DNA of 64,000 nucleotides, from positions 1 through 64,000 of the forward strand of contig NZ_JADDUE010000017.1 of the NCBI RefSeq assembly GCF_016526145.1, given 5' to 3'. Below, in pieces: positions 25,027 to 34,166 of this stretch. Numbering within the stretch: position 1 is the first letter of the stretch; the number at the start of each line of letters is the position of its first letter. The notes beneath the pieces are model-generated. The model did no database searches and was not told the DNA's origin. It saw only the letters and a program-made list of their open reading frames with translations. This DNA is from Saccharopolyspora galaxeae. Lineage in GTDB: Bacteria > Actinomycetota > Actinomycetes > Mycobacteriales > Pseudonocardiaceae. Made by a program: the position numbers and the translations under genes.

Positions 25027-25992
25027 TCATCGCAGCCCGGCGACTCGCAACGCAGCATCGAGCCTGCTGCTGGCCCGTTCCGCGGCCTGCCGCGCGCCCT
25101 TCTCGCGGACCCGCTCGAGTTCGCCGGGGTCGTCGAGCAACTCTCGCGCGCGCTCGCGCACCGGCCGCAGTTCCTCGAGCACGGCCTCCGCCGCCGCATC
25201 CTTGAGCTGCGCGTACGTCGTCGCCGTCCGAGCCGCGGCGTAAGGGCTGACGCCGGTGCAGACCGCCAAGATCTCGATCAGGTTCGCCAACCCCGGCCGC
25301 TGCTCCGGCTCGTACCGCACGTCGCGCAGGTCGTCGGTCTTCGCCCGGTTGATCTTGCGCTGCACCACGTCCGGCTCGTCCAGCACGAACACGACACCGT
25401 TCTGCTGCTGCGCCGACTTGGCCATCTTGCGGCCGGGATCCGCAAGATCCCGCACGCCGGCAGCCGCCCGGGGCACCGCGGCCGCGGGCACCGTGAACAC
25501 CTCCCCGTAGGAGGCGTTGAACCGGCGGGCCAGCGTCCTCGCCAGCTCGACGTGCTGGTTCTGGTCGTTGCCCACCGGTACCTCGGAAGCGCCCTGCAGC
25601 AGGATGTCCGCGGCCATCAGCACCGGGTAGGTCAGCAGCCCGAGCCGTGCGGAGTCCTGCTCGGCCGCCTTCTCCTTGAACTGGATCATCCGTGCGGCCT
25701 CGCCGTAGCCGCAGGTGCACTCCAGCACCCAGTTCAGCGCTCCCAGCTCGCCGACCAGGTCGGACTGCACGAACACCGACCCCGGATCGATCCCGGCGGC
25801 CAGCAGCACCGCGAGGTTCTCGCGGGTGAGCGCGCGCAGCCGTTCCGGCCGGTACGGCAGCGTCATGGCGTGCAGGTCGGAGACGAAGTAGAGGTCGTCC
25901 GGCTCGCTTTCGGCGGCCCACCGGCGGATCGCGCCGAGGTGGTTGCCCAAGTGGATGTGGCCGGACGGGGTGATGCCGGACAAGCGGGTCAC
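25027..25992 (-). CDS. trpS: Tryptophanyl-tRNA synthetase
   Basis: 321 residues, class I. The HIGH-type motif is GHIHLGN (residues 11-17), the tryptophan pocket includes LHAMTLPYRP and NWVLECTCGYGEAARM, and GNDQNQHVELAR matches the TrpRS core. The second signature is KMAKS instead of KMSKS, with GVVFVLDEPDVVQRKINRAKTDD following. The GTG start at 25992 is set by GGGAGAGATC. Some actinomycetes carry two TrpRS genes, one resistant to indolmycin-type inhibitors; sequence alone cannot tell which this is. Confidence 0.93.
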   Translation of the reverse strand: MTRLSGITPSGHIHLGNHLGAIRRWAAESEPDDLYFVSDLHAMTLPYRPERLRALTRENLAVLLAAGIDPGSVFVQSDLVGELGALNWVLECTCGYGEAARMIQFKEKAAEQDSARLGLLTYPVLMAADILLQGASEVPVGNDQNQHVELARTLARRFNASYGEVFTVPAAAVPRAAAGVRDLADPGRKMAKSAQQQNGVVFVLDEPDVVQRKINRAKTDDLRDVRYEPEQRPGLANLIEILAVCTGVSPYAAARTATTYAQLKDAAAEAVLEELRPVRERARELLDDPGELERVREKGARQAAERASSRLDAALRVAGLR

Positions 25993-26282
25993 GATCTCTC
26001 CCGATGGTCGGGGCTGCCACCCGGGTCCGCCGCACCGCGCCGGTCGCCTGGTGGCGACCGATGCGCGTGCTGACTTCAGTGCACGACGAGCCGGGGCCGC
26101 CCTTCGGCGGCCCACCAGTTGCCCACGCGTGCGCAGGCAGCGCAAACCCGAGCGTCTGCATGGCCTGCTTCTGCATGGCGCATGCATACGCGGATGCGGC
26201 CGGTACGCGACATTTCGTGCACGTGCGGCACGTTACCAGAAAGGTATCGGCAACGGCCGTCGGGAAGGACTATCGTGGAATC

Positions 26283-26606
26283 ATGTTCGTCGTATTGCTG
26301 AACTACACCGCTCCGCAAGCCGACATCGACGGCGCTTTGGTGGATCACTACGAGTGGGTTTCACGGCATTACGAGGCCGGAGACTTCATCGCCACCGGGC
26401 ACCGGACCCCCGAACCCGGTATGCCGCTGACCGGCGGTGTGCTCATCGCACGTGCGATGTCCCGCGGCAGGCTGGAGGCCATACTCGCCACGGACCCCTT
26501 CGAGCTGCGCAAACTCGCCAGGCACGAGGTGATCGAGTTCCAGTCCTACCGGACCGTGCCGGAGATGGCGAAGTTCGCCGACCAGTTCGCTCCGGCGGCC
26601 GAATAA
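26283..26606 (+). CDS. YciI-family protein
   Basis: 107 residues, a ferredoxin-like alpha-beta fold with VVLLNYTAPQADIDGALVDH, SRHYEAGDFIATGHRTPEPG and IEFQSYRTVPEMAKFADQF. The conserved His and Asp residues of YciI-like proteins are present; biochemical function of most members is unknown, some being dehalogenase- or isomerase-like. The ATG is six nt after TATCGT, a leaderless start. It converges on a small Cys-rich gene. Confidence 0.82.
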   Translation: MFVVLLNYTAPQADIDGALVDHYEWVSRHYEAGDFIATGHRTPEPGMPLTGGVLIARAMSRGRLEAILATDPFELRKLARHEVIEFQSYRTVPEMAKFADQFAPAAE

Positions 26607-26650
26607 CGGATTTCGCAGGCAGCCACCGCGGTCCGCGCCGCGGCGGCGGG

Positions 26651-26824
26651 TCAATCTGACTTTTTCTTATCCTTTGACTGTTTCTTTGCCTTTTTCTGGG
26701 CCTTCTTGACCTCGGCTGCCTTTGCATCCTTGAGTGCTTCTCGCAATACCACGATCGGGCACTGCTTGCACGGCGGTTGCGAATGGCAGCATTTCCGCTT
26801 GACCTTGATCGTTTTCTTGCCCAC
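26651..26824 (-). CDS. Conserved small Lys-rich protein with CCHSxPPCKxCP motif
   Basis: 57 residues: a basic start VGKKTIKVKRKCCHSQPPCK with Cys at 13, 14, 20 and 23, then QCPIVVLREALKDAK and a long Lys tail. Similar tiny proteins with CC.S.PRCK.CPV occur next to typA in other actinobacteria (from memory). The four Cys could hold a metal ion; the basic tail suggests nucleic-acid or ribosome binding. GTG 26824 follows GGGGAAAG. Lys is encoded mostly by AAG and AAA, giving lower GC than neighbours. It is divergent from typA. Confidence 0.7.
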   Translation of the reverse strand: MGKKTIKVKRKCCHSQPPCKQCPIVVLREALKDAKAAEVKKAQKKAKKQSKDKKKSD

Positions 26825-27179
26825 GTCTGGTCTTTCCCCTGCCTGTGACCACCCGGCAGCCGGATCGGACGGCGTCAGCGTAGGTGCCGCCGGTCGGCCG
26901 GTGCGAACTTGATGTCGGCCGGGGGACTGTTGCTCTCGACACCTGCCGCCCGTTCGCGTCGGCAGGTGCCCTACGCTGGGTGTGGCCGCTAGTCGACAGC
27001 GCGCCGGGCCTTGCACCAGCGCCGAGCGCCTTCGGCCGCGTTCCGCCGAGCGGAGCCGGCCGCCCCGGCCCGAGCCCGGTGACGTGCGCGTGCGCAGCGG
27101 CGGCACAGCAGCCGCGGCAACGAGGTCGACGCGGCTGCGACTGCCCGACCCAGATCCTTGCCGAATCAGGAGAGCTCGC
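26825..27179 (+). other. Long 5' region of typA with a stable hairpin and promoter-like box
   Basis: No gene seen in 355 bp. A perfect 9-bp inverted repeat CACCTGCCG / CGGCAGGTG lies at 26940-26948 and 26960-26968, directly followed by TACGCT (26972-26977), a possible -10 box. If used, typA would have a leader of nearly 200 nt. The region also drives the divergent Cys-rich gene. Confidence 0.45.
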
Positions 27180-29105
27180 GTGCCCGCCACCAGCGTCGCC
27201 GAACCGAACCAGCAGGTCCGCACCGATCTGCGCAACATCGCGATCGTCGCGCACGTCGACCACGGCAAGACCACCTTGGTGGACGCCATGCTGCGCCAGT
27301 CCGGTGCGTTCACCGAGCGCGCCGAGCTGGTCGACCGGGTGATGGACTCCAACGACCTGGAACGCGAGAAGGGCATCACCATTCTCGCGAAGAACACGTC
27401 CCTGCGGCGCACGACCGAGGACGGCCCGGTCACGATCAACGTGGTCGACACCCCGGGGCACGCCGACTTCGGCGGTGAGGTCGAACGCGGGCTGTCCATG
27501 GTCGACGGCGTGGTCCTGCTCGTCGACGCGAGCGAAGGCCCGCTGCCGCAGACCCGCTTCGTGCTGCGCAAGACGCTGGCGGCGAAGCTGCCGGTGATCC
27601 TGGTGGTGAACAAGGTCGACCGCCCGGACGCGCGCTGCTCCGAGGTCGTCGAGGAAGTCCACGACCTGCTGCTGGAACTGGCCTCCGAGCTCGACGACGG
27701 CGAGGGCGCCGTCGACATGGACGCGATCCTCGACCTGCCGGTGATCTACGCGTCGGCGCGCGCAGGCCGGGCGAGCCGCACCGCGCCGGTGGATGGTGAG
27801 CTGCCCGCCGACGAGAACCTCGACTCGCTGTTCGACACGCTGATGTCGCACGTGCCCGCGCCGATCGGCGACGTCGAAGCTCCGCTGCGGGCGCTGGTGA
27901 CCAACCTCGACGCCTCCTCCTTCCTGGGGCGCATCGCGCTGTGCCGCATCCACGCGGGCACCTTGCGCAAGGGCGAAACGGTCGGCTGGTGCCGCGAGGA
28001 CGGCACGGTGCAGAAGGTCCGGATCACCGAACTGCTGGTCACCCAGAACCTGGACCGGGTCCCGGCGACCGAGGCGTACGCGGGCGACCTGGTGGCGATC
28101 GCAGGCATCCCGGACATCACCATCGGCGACACCCTCGCCGCTCCCGACGACCCGCAGCCGCTGCCGCGGATCACCGTGGACGACCCGGCCATCTCGATGA
28201 CCTTCGGCGTGAACACGTCCCCGCTGACCGGCCGCAACGGCGGAACCAAGGTCACTGCGCGGCAGGTCAAGAGCCGGCTGGACGCGGAGCTGATCGGCAA
28301 CGTCAGCATGAACGTGGTGCCGACCGAGCGCCCGGACACCTGGGAGGTGCAGGGCCGCGGCGAGCTCGCGCTGGCGGTGCTGGTGGAGAACATGCGCCGG
28401 GAGGGCTTCGAGCTCACCGTCGGCAAACCGCAGGTGGTCACCAAGACCATCGACGGCCAGCTGTGCGAGCCGTTCGAGCGGCTGACCATCGACGCTCCCG
28501 AGGAGTACATGGGCGCGCTCACCCAGCTGCTGGCCGCGCGCAAGGGCCGGATGGAGACCGTGGACGGCCACGGCACCGGCCGGATCAAGCTGGACTACGT
28601 GATCCCGGCCCGCGGGCTGATCGGTTTCCGCACCGACTTCCTCACCGAGACCCGCGGCACCGGCATCGCGAACCACGTCTTCGAGGGCTACTTCCCGTGG
28701 GTGGGCGAGTTGCGCACGCGCAACAGCGGCTCGCTGGTCGCGGACCGCTCCGGGCCGGTGACCACCTACGCGATGCTGCAGCTCGCGGACCGCGGCACGT
28801 TCTTCGTGGAGCCGGGTGCCGAGGTGTACGAGGGCATGGTCGTGGGGGAGAACCCGCGCGCCGAGGACCTCGACATCAACGTCACCAAGGAGAAGAAGCT
28901 CACGAACATGCGCTCGGCCGCGGGTGAGGAGCTGGAGCGGCTGGCCCGCCCGCGCACGCTGGGCCTGGAAGAGGCGCTGGAGTTCTGCTCCGCCGACGAG
29001 TGCGTCGAGGTCGGTCCGTCGGCGGTCCGGGTCCGCAAGGTGGTGCTGGACGCCACCACCCGCGGCCGCGAGCGTTCGCGCGCGAAGGCGCGGGACCAGG
29101 GCTGA
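27180..29105 (+). CDS. typA: Ribosome-associated GTPase TypA/BipA
   Basis: 641 residues. It has an elongation-factor type GTPase domain with P-loop AHVDHGKTT (about 22-30), DTPGHADFGGEVERGLSMVD and NKVDRPDARC, then domain II, EF-G-like domains and the BipA-specific C-terminus (GFRTDFLTETRGTG, RARPRTLG-type end). TypA acts on the 50S subunit during cold or other stress. GTG 27180 follows AGGAGA. A strong terminator hairpin stands after the gene, followed by lpqW as in mycobacteria. Confidence 0.95.
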   Translation: MPATSVAEPNQQVRTDLRNIAIVAHVDHGKTTLVDAMLRQSGAFTERAELVDRVMDSNDLEREKGITILAKNTSLRRTTEDGPVTINVVDTPGHADFGGEVERGLSMVDGVVLLVDASEGPLPQTRFVLRKTLAAKLPVILVVNKVDRPDARCSEVVEEVHDLLLELASELDDGEGAVDMDAILDLPVIYASARAGRASRTAPVDGELPADENLDSLFDTLMSHVPAPIGDVEAPLRALVTNLDASSFLGRIALCRIHAGTLRKGETVGWCREDGTVQKVRITELLVTQNLDRVPATEAYAGDLVAIAGIPDITIGDTLAAPDDPQPLPRITVDDPAISMTFGVNTSPLTGRNGGTKVTARQVKSRLDAELIGNVSMNVVPTERPDTWEVQGRGELALAVLVENMRREGFELTVGKPQVVTKTIDGQLCEPFERLTIDAPEEYMGALTQLLAARKGRMETVDGHGTGRIKLDYVIPARGLIGFRTDFLTETRGTGIANHVFEGYFPWVGELRTRNSGSLVADRSGPVTTYAMLQLADRGTFFVEPGAEVYEGMVVGENPRAEDLDINVTKEKKLTNMRSAAGEELERLARPRTLGLEEALEFCSADECVEVGPSAVRVRKVVLDATTRGRERSRAKARDQG

Positions 29106-29175
29106 GCCGCGGGGAATCCCGGCTGCGAGGCTGAACGGACGCCCAGCGGTCCCACCCCGGTGTCGAATGAGGTGC

Positions 29176-29209
29176 GGACGCGCGGAACCATGAGTCTTTC
29201 CGCGCGTCC
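29176..29209 (+). terminator. Hairpin terminator after typA
   Basis: Perfect 12-bp arms GGACGCGCGGAA (29176-29187) and complement (29198-29209) close a 10-nt loop, 70 bp downstream of the typA stop and about 60 bp before lpqW. Confidence 0.75.
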
Positions 29210-29271
29210 CCCGATGGGGCGCATCGCGCCGCCCGCGAGACGGCCTGGGGAACGAGGGGAGGTTCGGCAGC

Positions 29272-31002
29272 GTGCACCAGGGTCGACGGCCGCGCACCGT
29301 GATCTGTCTGCTGGTTGCGATCGGGAGCATGGTGGCGGCTTGCACCAACGCACCACCGCCGCCGCTGGTCGAACCGCCCGCGCCGGGTCCGCCGCCTGCG
29401 CGGCAGCCGATGCCGACGGAGGTGGTCGTCGGGGTGGATTCGCTCGAGGGCGGCTTCAACCCGCACGCGCTGGCCGACCTGTCGCCGACCAGTTCGGCGT
29501 TGTCCAGCCTGATGCTGCCGTCGGTGTTCCGGCCGGCCGCGGACGGCAGCAGGCGGCTCGACAGCACGCTGATGGAGTCGGCCGAGGTCGTTCCGGGCGC
29601 GGACAAGTTCACGGTGCGCTACCGCATCCGCAAGGAAGCCGCCTGGTCCGACGGTGCGCCGATCGCGGCTGAGGACTTCTTGTACCTGTGGGAGCAGTTG
29701 CGCTCCCAGCCCGGGGTGTCCGACCCGGCCGGTTACCAGTTGATCGACGATGTCGCCTCGCGCGACGGCGGCAAGACCGTGGACGTGAGCTTCGAGCGCC
29801 CGTACCCGGGCTGGCAGAGCCTGTTCACGAACCTGCTGCCCGCGCATCTGCTGCGGGACGCGCCGCGCGGCTGGGCGACCGCGCTGGACAGCGGTTACCC
29901 CGCCTCCGGTGGTCCGTTCGCGATCAAGCAGGTGGACAAGCAGCGCGGTGAGATCATCCTGGAGCGCAACGACCGCTTCTGGGGCCCGCCCGCGGTTTCC
30001 GACCGGATCGTGCTGCGCGCCAGCGATCAGGCCGCTCAGGTCGCCGCGCTGCGCAGCGGGGACAGCCACTTGGCGGTGTTCGGCGCGGATGCGGCGACGA
30101 TGGCCTCGCTGCGTGAAATGGGTTCGTCGGTGCAGGTCAGCACGGTTCCCCGGCCGGCGACTATGCAGGTGCTGCTGCGGCCGACGAGCGCGCAGCTGGC
30201 GGATGAGCGCGTGCGGAACGGGGTGCTCGCGGGCCTGGACCGGCAGGCGCTGATCGATGTGGGAACCGGCGGCGGTCCTGGTGACCAGTTGCCGGCGCAC
30301 GCGCAGGTGCTGGCCCCGTCGGAACCGGGCTACAAGCCGACCGAGCCGCCGGGCGCGTTCGCCGACCGCCCGGATCCGGAGCGGCTGCAGCAGTCGTTGA
30401 CCGATGCCGGGTACGAGCACGTCGCGGGCGCGTGGATGAAGGACGGCCGGCCGCTGAACCTGGTGATCGCCGCGCCGTTCGAGCACGAGCAGTACATCAA
30501 GATCGCCGAGGCGGCGGCCGCGCAGCTGCGTGCGCAGGACGTGCAGGCGACCGTGGTCACCCCGACCGGCGACCAGCTGTTCGGCGAGATGCTGCCGAAG
30601 AACCCGCTGTCCGCGGAGCCGGGGGCGAGCCAGGTGGACATGGCGGTTGCTCCGCGTCCGGCCGATGGTGATCCGGCGGCGATGATGGCCGCCTCCTACG
30701 GCTGCCCGGGCGTCGACTCGGACGAGCAGCCGTTCCCGTTCAACCCGACCGGGTTCTGCGATCCGTTGCTGCAGCCGACGATCGAGGCGGCGCTCAGCGG
30801 TGCGATGCCGTTCCCGGAGGCTTCGGCGAAGGTCGAGTCGGTGCTGTGGTCGCGGGCGGTGGCGTTGCCGCTGTACCAGCAGGCGCAGGTCCTGGTGTCC
30901 GGCCGGGAAGTGCGCGGGGTGCAGCAGGGCAACGGGCTGGCCGGGCCGTTCTCCACCGCCGCGCAGTGGCGGGGAACGCCCAGCGAGAACGACGGCTATT
31001 AA
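29272..31002 (+). CDS. lpqW: LpqW-like lipoprotein (family 5 solute-binding fold)
   Basis: 576 residues with a signal peptide and lipobox MVAAC (Cys about 25), a Pro-rich spacer, then a dipeptide/oligopeptide-binding protein fold (GVDSLEGGFNPHA, RIRKEAAWSDGAPIAAEDF). There is no partner ABC permease nearby. Position after typA and before mshB matches M. tuberculosis Rv1166 (lpqW), which steers phosphatidylinositol-mannoside and lipoarabinomannan synthesis. GTG 29272 follows GAGGGGAGG. The functional equivalence is inferred from position and fold. Confidence 0.85.
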   Translation: MHQGRRPRTVICLLVAIGSMVAACTNAPPPPLVEPPAPGPPPARQPMPTEVVVGVDSLEGGFNPHALADLSPTSSALSSLMLPSVFRPAADGSRRLDSTLMESAEVVPGADKFTVRYRIRKEAAWSDGAPIAAEDFLYLWEQLRSQPGVSDPAGYQLIDDVASRDGGKTVDVSFERPYPGWQSLFTNLLPAHLLRDAPRGWATALDSGYPASGGPFAIKQVDKQRGEIILERNDRFWGPPAVSDRIVLRASDQAAQVAALRSGDSHLAVFGADAATMASLREMGSSVQVSTVPRPATMQVLLRPTSAQLADERVRNGVLAGLDRQALIDVGTGGGPGDQLPAHAQVLAPSEPGYKPTEPPGAFADRPDPERLQQSLTDAGYEHVAGAWMKDGRPLNLVIAAPFEHEQYIKIAEAAAAQLRAQDVQATVVTPTGDQLFGEMLPKNPLSAEPGASQVDMAVAPRPADGDPAAMMAASYGCPGVDSDEQPFPFNPTGFCDPLLQPTIEAALSGAMPFPEASAKVESVLWSRAVALPLYQQAQVLVSGREVRGVQQGNGLAGPFSTAAQWRGTPSENDGY

Positions 31003-31104
31003 TATCAAGTGATCTCGCCGCCTGATCGAATGAAGTTGATCGAAGGTGATTGACAATCGCCGGGCGGCGTTCGACCAGCGCGCCGGGCCGTTTAGGCTGG
31101 CGCC

Positions 31105-32016
31105 GTGACGCTGACGGCTCCACCCGGGTTGTTGCTGGTACACGCGCATCCGGACGACGAGACCCTCTGGACCGGCGGGACGATCGCTCGCTACGCGGCG
31201 CGCGGGGTGCAGGTCACCGTGGTGACTTGCACGCTCGGGGAAGAGGGCGAGGTCATTCCGGAGAGCTTGCGCGGGCTGGCCTCCGATCGGGCGGACCAGC
31301 TCGGCGGCTACCGCGTCGGCGAGCTGCGGGCGGCCTGCGCGGCGCTGCGGGTGGCCGACCACCGGTTCCTCGGCGGGATAGGGCGTTGGCGGGACTCCGG
31401 GATGCTGTGGGAGGAACCGGGCCGGGCCGGCGCGCTGCCCGCTGCGCATCCGCGGGCGTTCGCGGCCGGTGATCGCGATGCGCAGGCCGGCTCGCTGGCC
31501 GAGATCCTCCGCGAAGTCCGGCCCCAAGTCGTGGCCACCTACGCCGCAGACGGCGGCTACGGGCACCCCGATCACGTCCGCGCGCACGAGATCACCATGG
31601 CCGCTGCCGAGCAGGTACCGGACGTGCTGCGGGTGTTCCACGCGGTGCCATCGCGCGGCTGCCTCGAGGCCGGGTTGAAGGCGTTGGCCGATGTCGAGGC
31701 GTTGCCGTTCGAGCGCCCGTCGGTCGACGAACTTCCCAGCGTTGTGGACGAGTCGATCAGCACCGTGATCGACATCGAGGACCAGCTCGCTGCCAAGATC
31801 CGCGCGTTGCGCGCGCACCGCACGCAGGTCGAGCTGTGGCTGGACGAGTGGGACAGCGGCGCGGGCGTGGGCGCCTACGCGCTGTCGAACGGGGTCGCGC
31901 AGCCGCTTTCCAGCACCGAGCACTACGTGCTGGCCACCGGTGATCCGCAGGGCAGCGAGCGGGACCTGTTCGGCGGGCTCGGCGTCAGCGGAGCGGAACC
32001 GGTGGAGTCGCGGTGA
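31105..32016 (+). CDS. mshB: GlcNAc-Ins deacetylase of mycothiol synthesis
   Basis: 303 residues, a PIG-L/LmbE zinc deacetylase. It has the metal motif HAHPDDET (about 13-20) and GYGHPDHVRAHE (about 151-162). MshB removes acetyl from GlcNAc-inositol to give GlcN-Ins, the second committed step to mycothiol. The same gene order as mycobacterial Rv1165-Rv1170 supports MshB over the related Mca amidase. The GTG is six nt past TAGGCT (31093-31098), a leaderless start. It overlaps the next gene by four bases. Confidence 0.9.
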   Translation: MTLTAPPGLLLVHAHPDDETLWTGGTIARYAARGVQVTVVTCTLGEEGEVIPESLRGLASDRADQLGGYRVGELRAACAALRVADHRFLGGIGRWRDSGMLWEEPGRAGALPAAHPRAFAAGDRDAQAGSLAEILREVRPQVVATYAADGGYGHPDHVRAHEITMAAAEQVPDVLRVFHAVPSRGCLEAGLKALADVEALPFERPSVDELPSVVDESISTVIDIEDQLAAKIRALRAHRTQVELWLDEWDSGAGVGAYALSNGVAQPLSSTEHYVLATGDPQGSERDLFGGLGVSGAEPVESR

Positions 32017-32381
32017 CGCTCTTCGACCGGGTGCTGTTCGGGTTCCTGCTGCTGGACACGGTGCTGTTGGCGCTGGTGGAGCTGTTCTACCTGCCGTCCT
32101 GGATCGGCGAGGTGCAGTTCCCGATCACCACGGCGGTGGCCGCGGTGACGACTCCGCTGCTGGTCGCGGCTTGCGGCCGGCTCGCACCGCGCCGGAGCGT
32201 CGCGGGCGCGCCGCTGGTGCTGTGGTTCGCCACGATCTTCGTGTTCGGGCTGTTCGGGCCGGGCGGTGACGTGATGCTGCTCGGCGATGACTGGCGGACG
32301 TTGCTGCTGGTCTTCTCGGGCACGCTGCCCTCGGCGCTGATGCTCGGCATCGTGCTCGGCAAGCAGGCCGCCGGGCGATGA
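32013..32381 (+). CDS. Small membrane protein linked to mshB
   Basis: 122 residues with four predicted membrane helices (about 5-27, 33-53, 63-83, 90-115). GTG overlaps the mshB TGA (GTGA). A membrane protein follows mshB in mycobacteria too (Rv1171c region). No catalytic motif is visible; function unknown. The coupling suggests constant co-expression with the mycothiol gene. Confidence 0.75.
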   Translation: MTLFDRVLFGFLLLDTVLLALVELFYLPSWIGEVQFPITTAVAAVTTPLLVAACGRLAPRRSVAGAPLVLWFATIFVFGLFGPGGDVMLLGDDWRTLLLVFSGTLPSALMLGIVLGKQAAGR

Positions 32382-32717
32382 AGGTGGCCAGGTGGTGAAG
32401 GCCGCTGCGCGGGTGTGTCGAACAGCACTCGCGGGCATGCCACTGCGGTGAATCCGCGCGCTCGCGACGCGTCCGCGCGGTGCGGAGCCCCTGTTTTCAC
32501 CAGCGACGACGGCCTGCCGCGAGGCGTGTGACGGGCCGCCGCACCCGCCTGCGGACGCGCGATCTTGCGACGTTTACCGCCTAGTACTCCCCGTCGTATG
32601 GTCGAAAACGGTGCCCGCGCTGTGGGACCGCTTAGTCTCCCGAACCGGGCACGGGGGATACTGTCAGCAGCCGGGTGGGAACGTCTGGCCCGGATCGGAA
32701 CAAGCAGGAGAGCAACC
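32382..32717. other. Intergenic region before fdxC
   Basis: 336 bp with no gene seen. It should hold the fdxC promoter. TAGTCT (32633-32638), 18 bp and GATACT (32657-32662) is the best candidate, though its -35 box is weak. No repeats or strong hairpins were noticed. Confidence 0.35.
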
Positions 32718-33038
32718 GTGACCTACGTGATCGCCGAGCCCTGCGTCGACGTGCTCGACAAGGGCTGCATCGAAGAATGCCCGGTCGACTGCATCTACGA
32801 GGGCGGACGGATGCTCTACATCCACCCCGATGAGTGCGTCGACTGCGGTGCTTGCGAACCGGTTTGCCCGGTGGAGGCCATCTACTACGAGGACGACGTG
32901 CCGGACGAGTGGGGTGCTTACACCAAGGCCAACGTCGACTTCTTCGACGAGCTCGGTTCGCCCGGCGGTGCCGCCAAGGTCGGCAAGATCAACAAGGACG
33001 TCGAGCCGGTCACCAGCCTGCCCCCGCAGGGAGAATGA
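32718..33038 (+). CDS. fdxC: Ferredoxin, 7Fe type
   Basis: 106 residues. Cluster ligands are in [17 protein letters not shown] (residues 9-25) and [12 protein letters not shown] (about 40-51); the spacing matches the [3Fe-4S][4Fe-4S] ferredoxins of actinobacteria such as FdxC. It carries electrons in the cytoplasm. GTG 32718 follows AGGAGAG. Its stop overlaps the dapC start (ATGA), the same fdxC-dapC pair as in mycobacteria. Confidence 0.93.
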   Translation: MTYVIAEPCVDVLDKGCIEECPVDCIYEGGRMLYIHPDECVDCGACEPVCPVEAIYYEDDVPDEWGAYTKANVDFFDELGSPGGAAKVGKINKDVEPVTSLPPQGE

Positions 33039-34159
33039 CCGCCGAGCCGACTCCGGCGGGCGGGCCGCCGCACCAGCGCGGCCCGGAGCTGCCGGACTTC
33101 CCATGGGATTCGCTCGCCGCGGCCACCGCGCGCGCCAAGGCGCACGCCGGTGGCCTGGTGGACCTGTCGGTGGGCACGCCGGTCGATCCGGTGCCGGAGC
33201 CGCTGCGCGCGGCGCTGGCCTCGGTTTCCGATGTCCCCGGCTACCCGGCCACGCACGGGACGCCGGAGCTGCGCCGCGCGGCCGCGGCGGCGCTGTCCCG
33301 GCGGCACGGCGTGACCGTTCCCGAGGAAGCGGTGCTGCCGACGATCGGCTCGAAGGAGCTGGTCGCCTGGTTGCCCACGCTGCTGGGCGTGCGGCCGGGC
33401 GAGATCGTGGCGATCCCGGACCTGGCCTACCCGACCTACGAGGTCGGGGCCAGGATCGCCGGTGCCGAAGTGGTCCGGCTGGCTCCGGGACAGGCGCCGC
33501 CCGAGGGCACTTCGCTGCTGTGGCTGAACTCCCCGTCGAACCCGACCGGCCGGGTGCTCGACGCCGCCGCGCTGGCGGAGTCGGTGCGCGCGGCCCGCGC
33601 GGTCGGCGCCGTGGTGGCTTCCGACGAGTGCTACCTGGCGCTGGGCTGGGAGGCCGAGCCGGTTTCGGTGCTGCACCCGTCGGTGTGCGCGGAGTTCACC
33701 GGCGTGCTCGCGGTGCACTCGCTGTCGAAGTCGTCGAACCTGGCCGGTTACCGCGCCGGGTTCATCACCGGTGACCCGGGGTTGGTCGGCCGGCTACTGG
33801 AGCTGCGCAAGCACGCAGGCATGATCATGCCGCGCCCGGTGCAGCAGGCGGTGACCGCGGCGCTCGACGACGACGAACACGTGCGTGCGCAGCGGGAGCG
33901 CTACGCGCACCGCCGCGCGGTGCTGCGCCCGGCGTTGGAGAAGGCCGGATTCGAGATCGAACTTTCCCAGGCCGGTCTGTACCTGTGGGCGAGCCGCGGC
34001 GCGGACGCTTGGGAAACGGTGGACTGGCTCGCCGAGCGCGGGATCCTGGTCGCTCCCGGTACCTTCTACGGCCCTGGTGGGCAGCGGCACGTGCGGATCG
34101 GCCTGACGGCCACGGACGAGCGCGTGCAGGCCGCGGCGGATCGCCTCGCCGCGGGCTGA
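33035..34159 (+). CDS. dapC: Succinyldiaminopimelate transaminase
   Basis: 374-residue class I/II PLP aminotransferase. NSPSNPTG (about 168-175), [12 protein letters not shown] and the PLP lysine in [16 protein letters not shown] (about 227-242) are clear. DapC converts N-succinyl-2-amino-6-ketopimelate to N-succinyl-LL-diaminopimelate in the lysine and peptidoglycan pathway. The call rests on the fdxC-dapC linkage and on dapD and dapE lying 1-3 kb away. It ends seven bases before a convergent CHAD gene. Confidence 0.9.
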   Translation: MTAEPTPAGGPPHQRGPELPDFPWDSLAAATARAKAHAGGLVDLSVGTPVDPVPEPLRAALASVSDVPGYPATHGTPELRRAAAAALSRRHGVTVPEEAVLPTIGSKELVAWLPTLLGVRPGEIVAIPDLAYPTYEVGARIAGAEVVRLAPGQAPPEGTSLLWLNSPSNPTGRVLDAAALAESVRAARAVGAVVASDECYLALGWEAEPVSVLHPSVCAEFTGVLAVHSLSKSSNLAGYRAGFITGDPGLVGRLLELRKHAGMIMPRPVQQAVTAALDDDEHVRAQRERYAHRRAVLRPALEKAGFEIELSQAGLYLWASRGADAWETVDWLAERGILVAPGTFYGPGGQRHVRIGLTATDERVQAAADRLAAG

Positions 34160-34166
34160 GACGCGC

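Noticed and set aside
26667-31923. Long minus-strand frames opposite typA, lpqW and mshB
   Set aside because: Low-complexity His/Arg/Gly/Gln-rich translations; the plus-strand genes have clear motifs.
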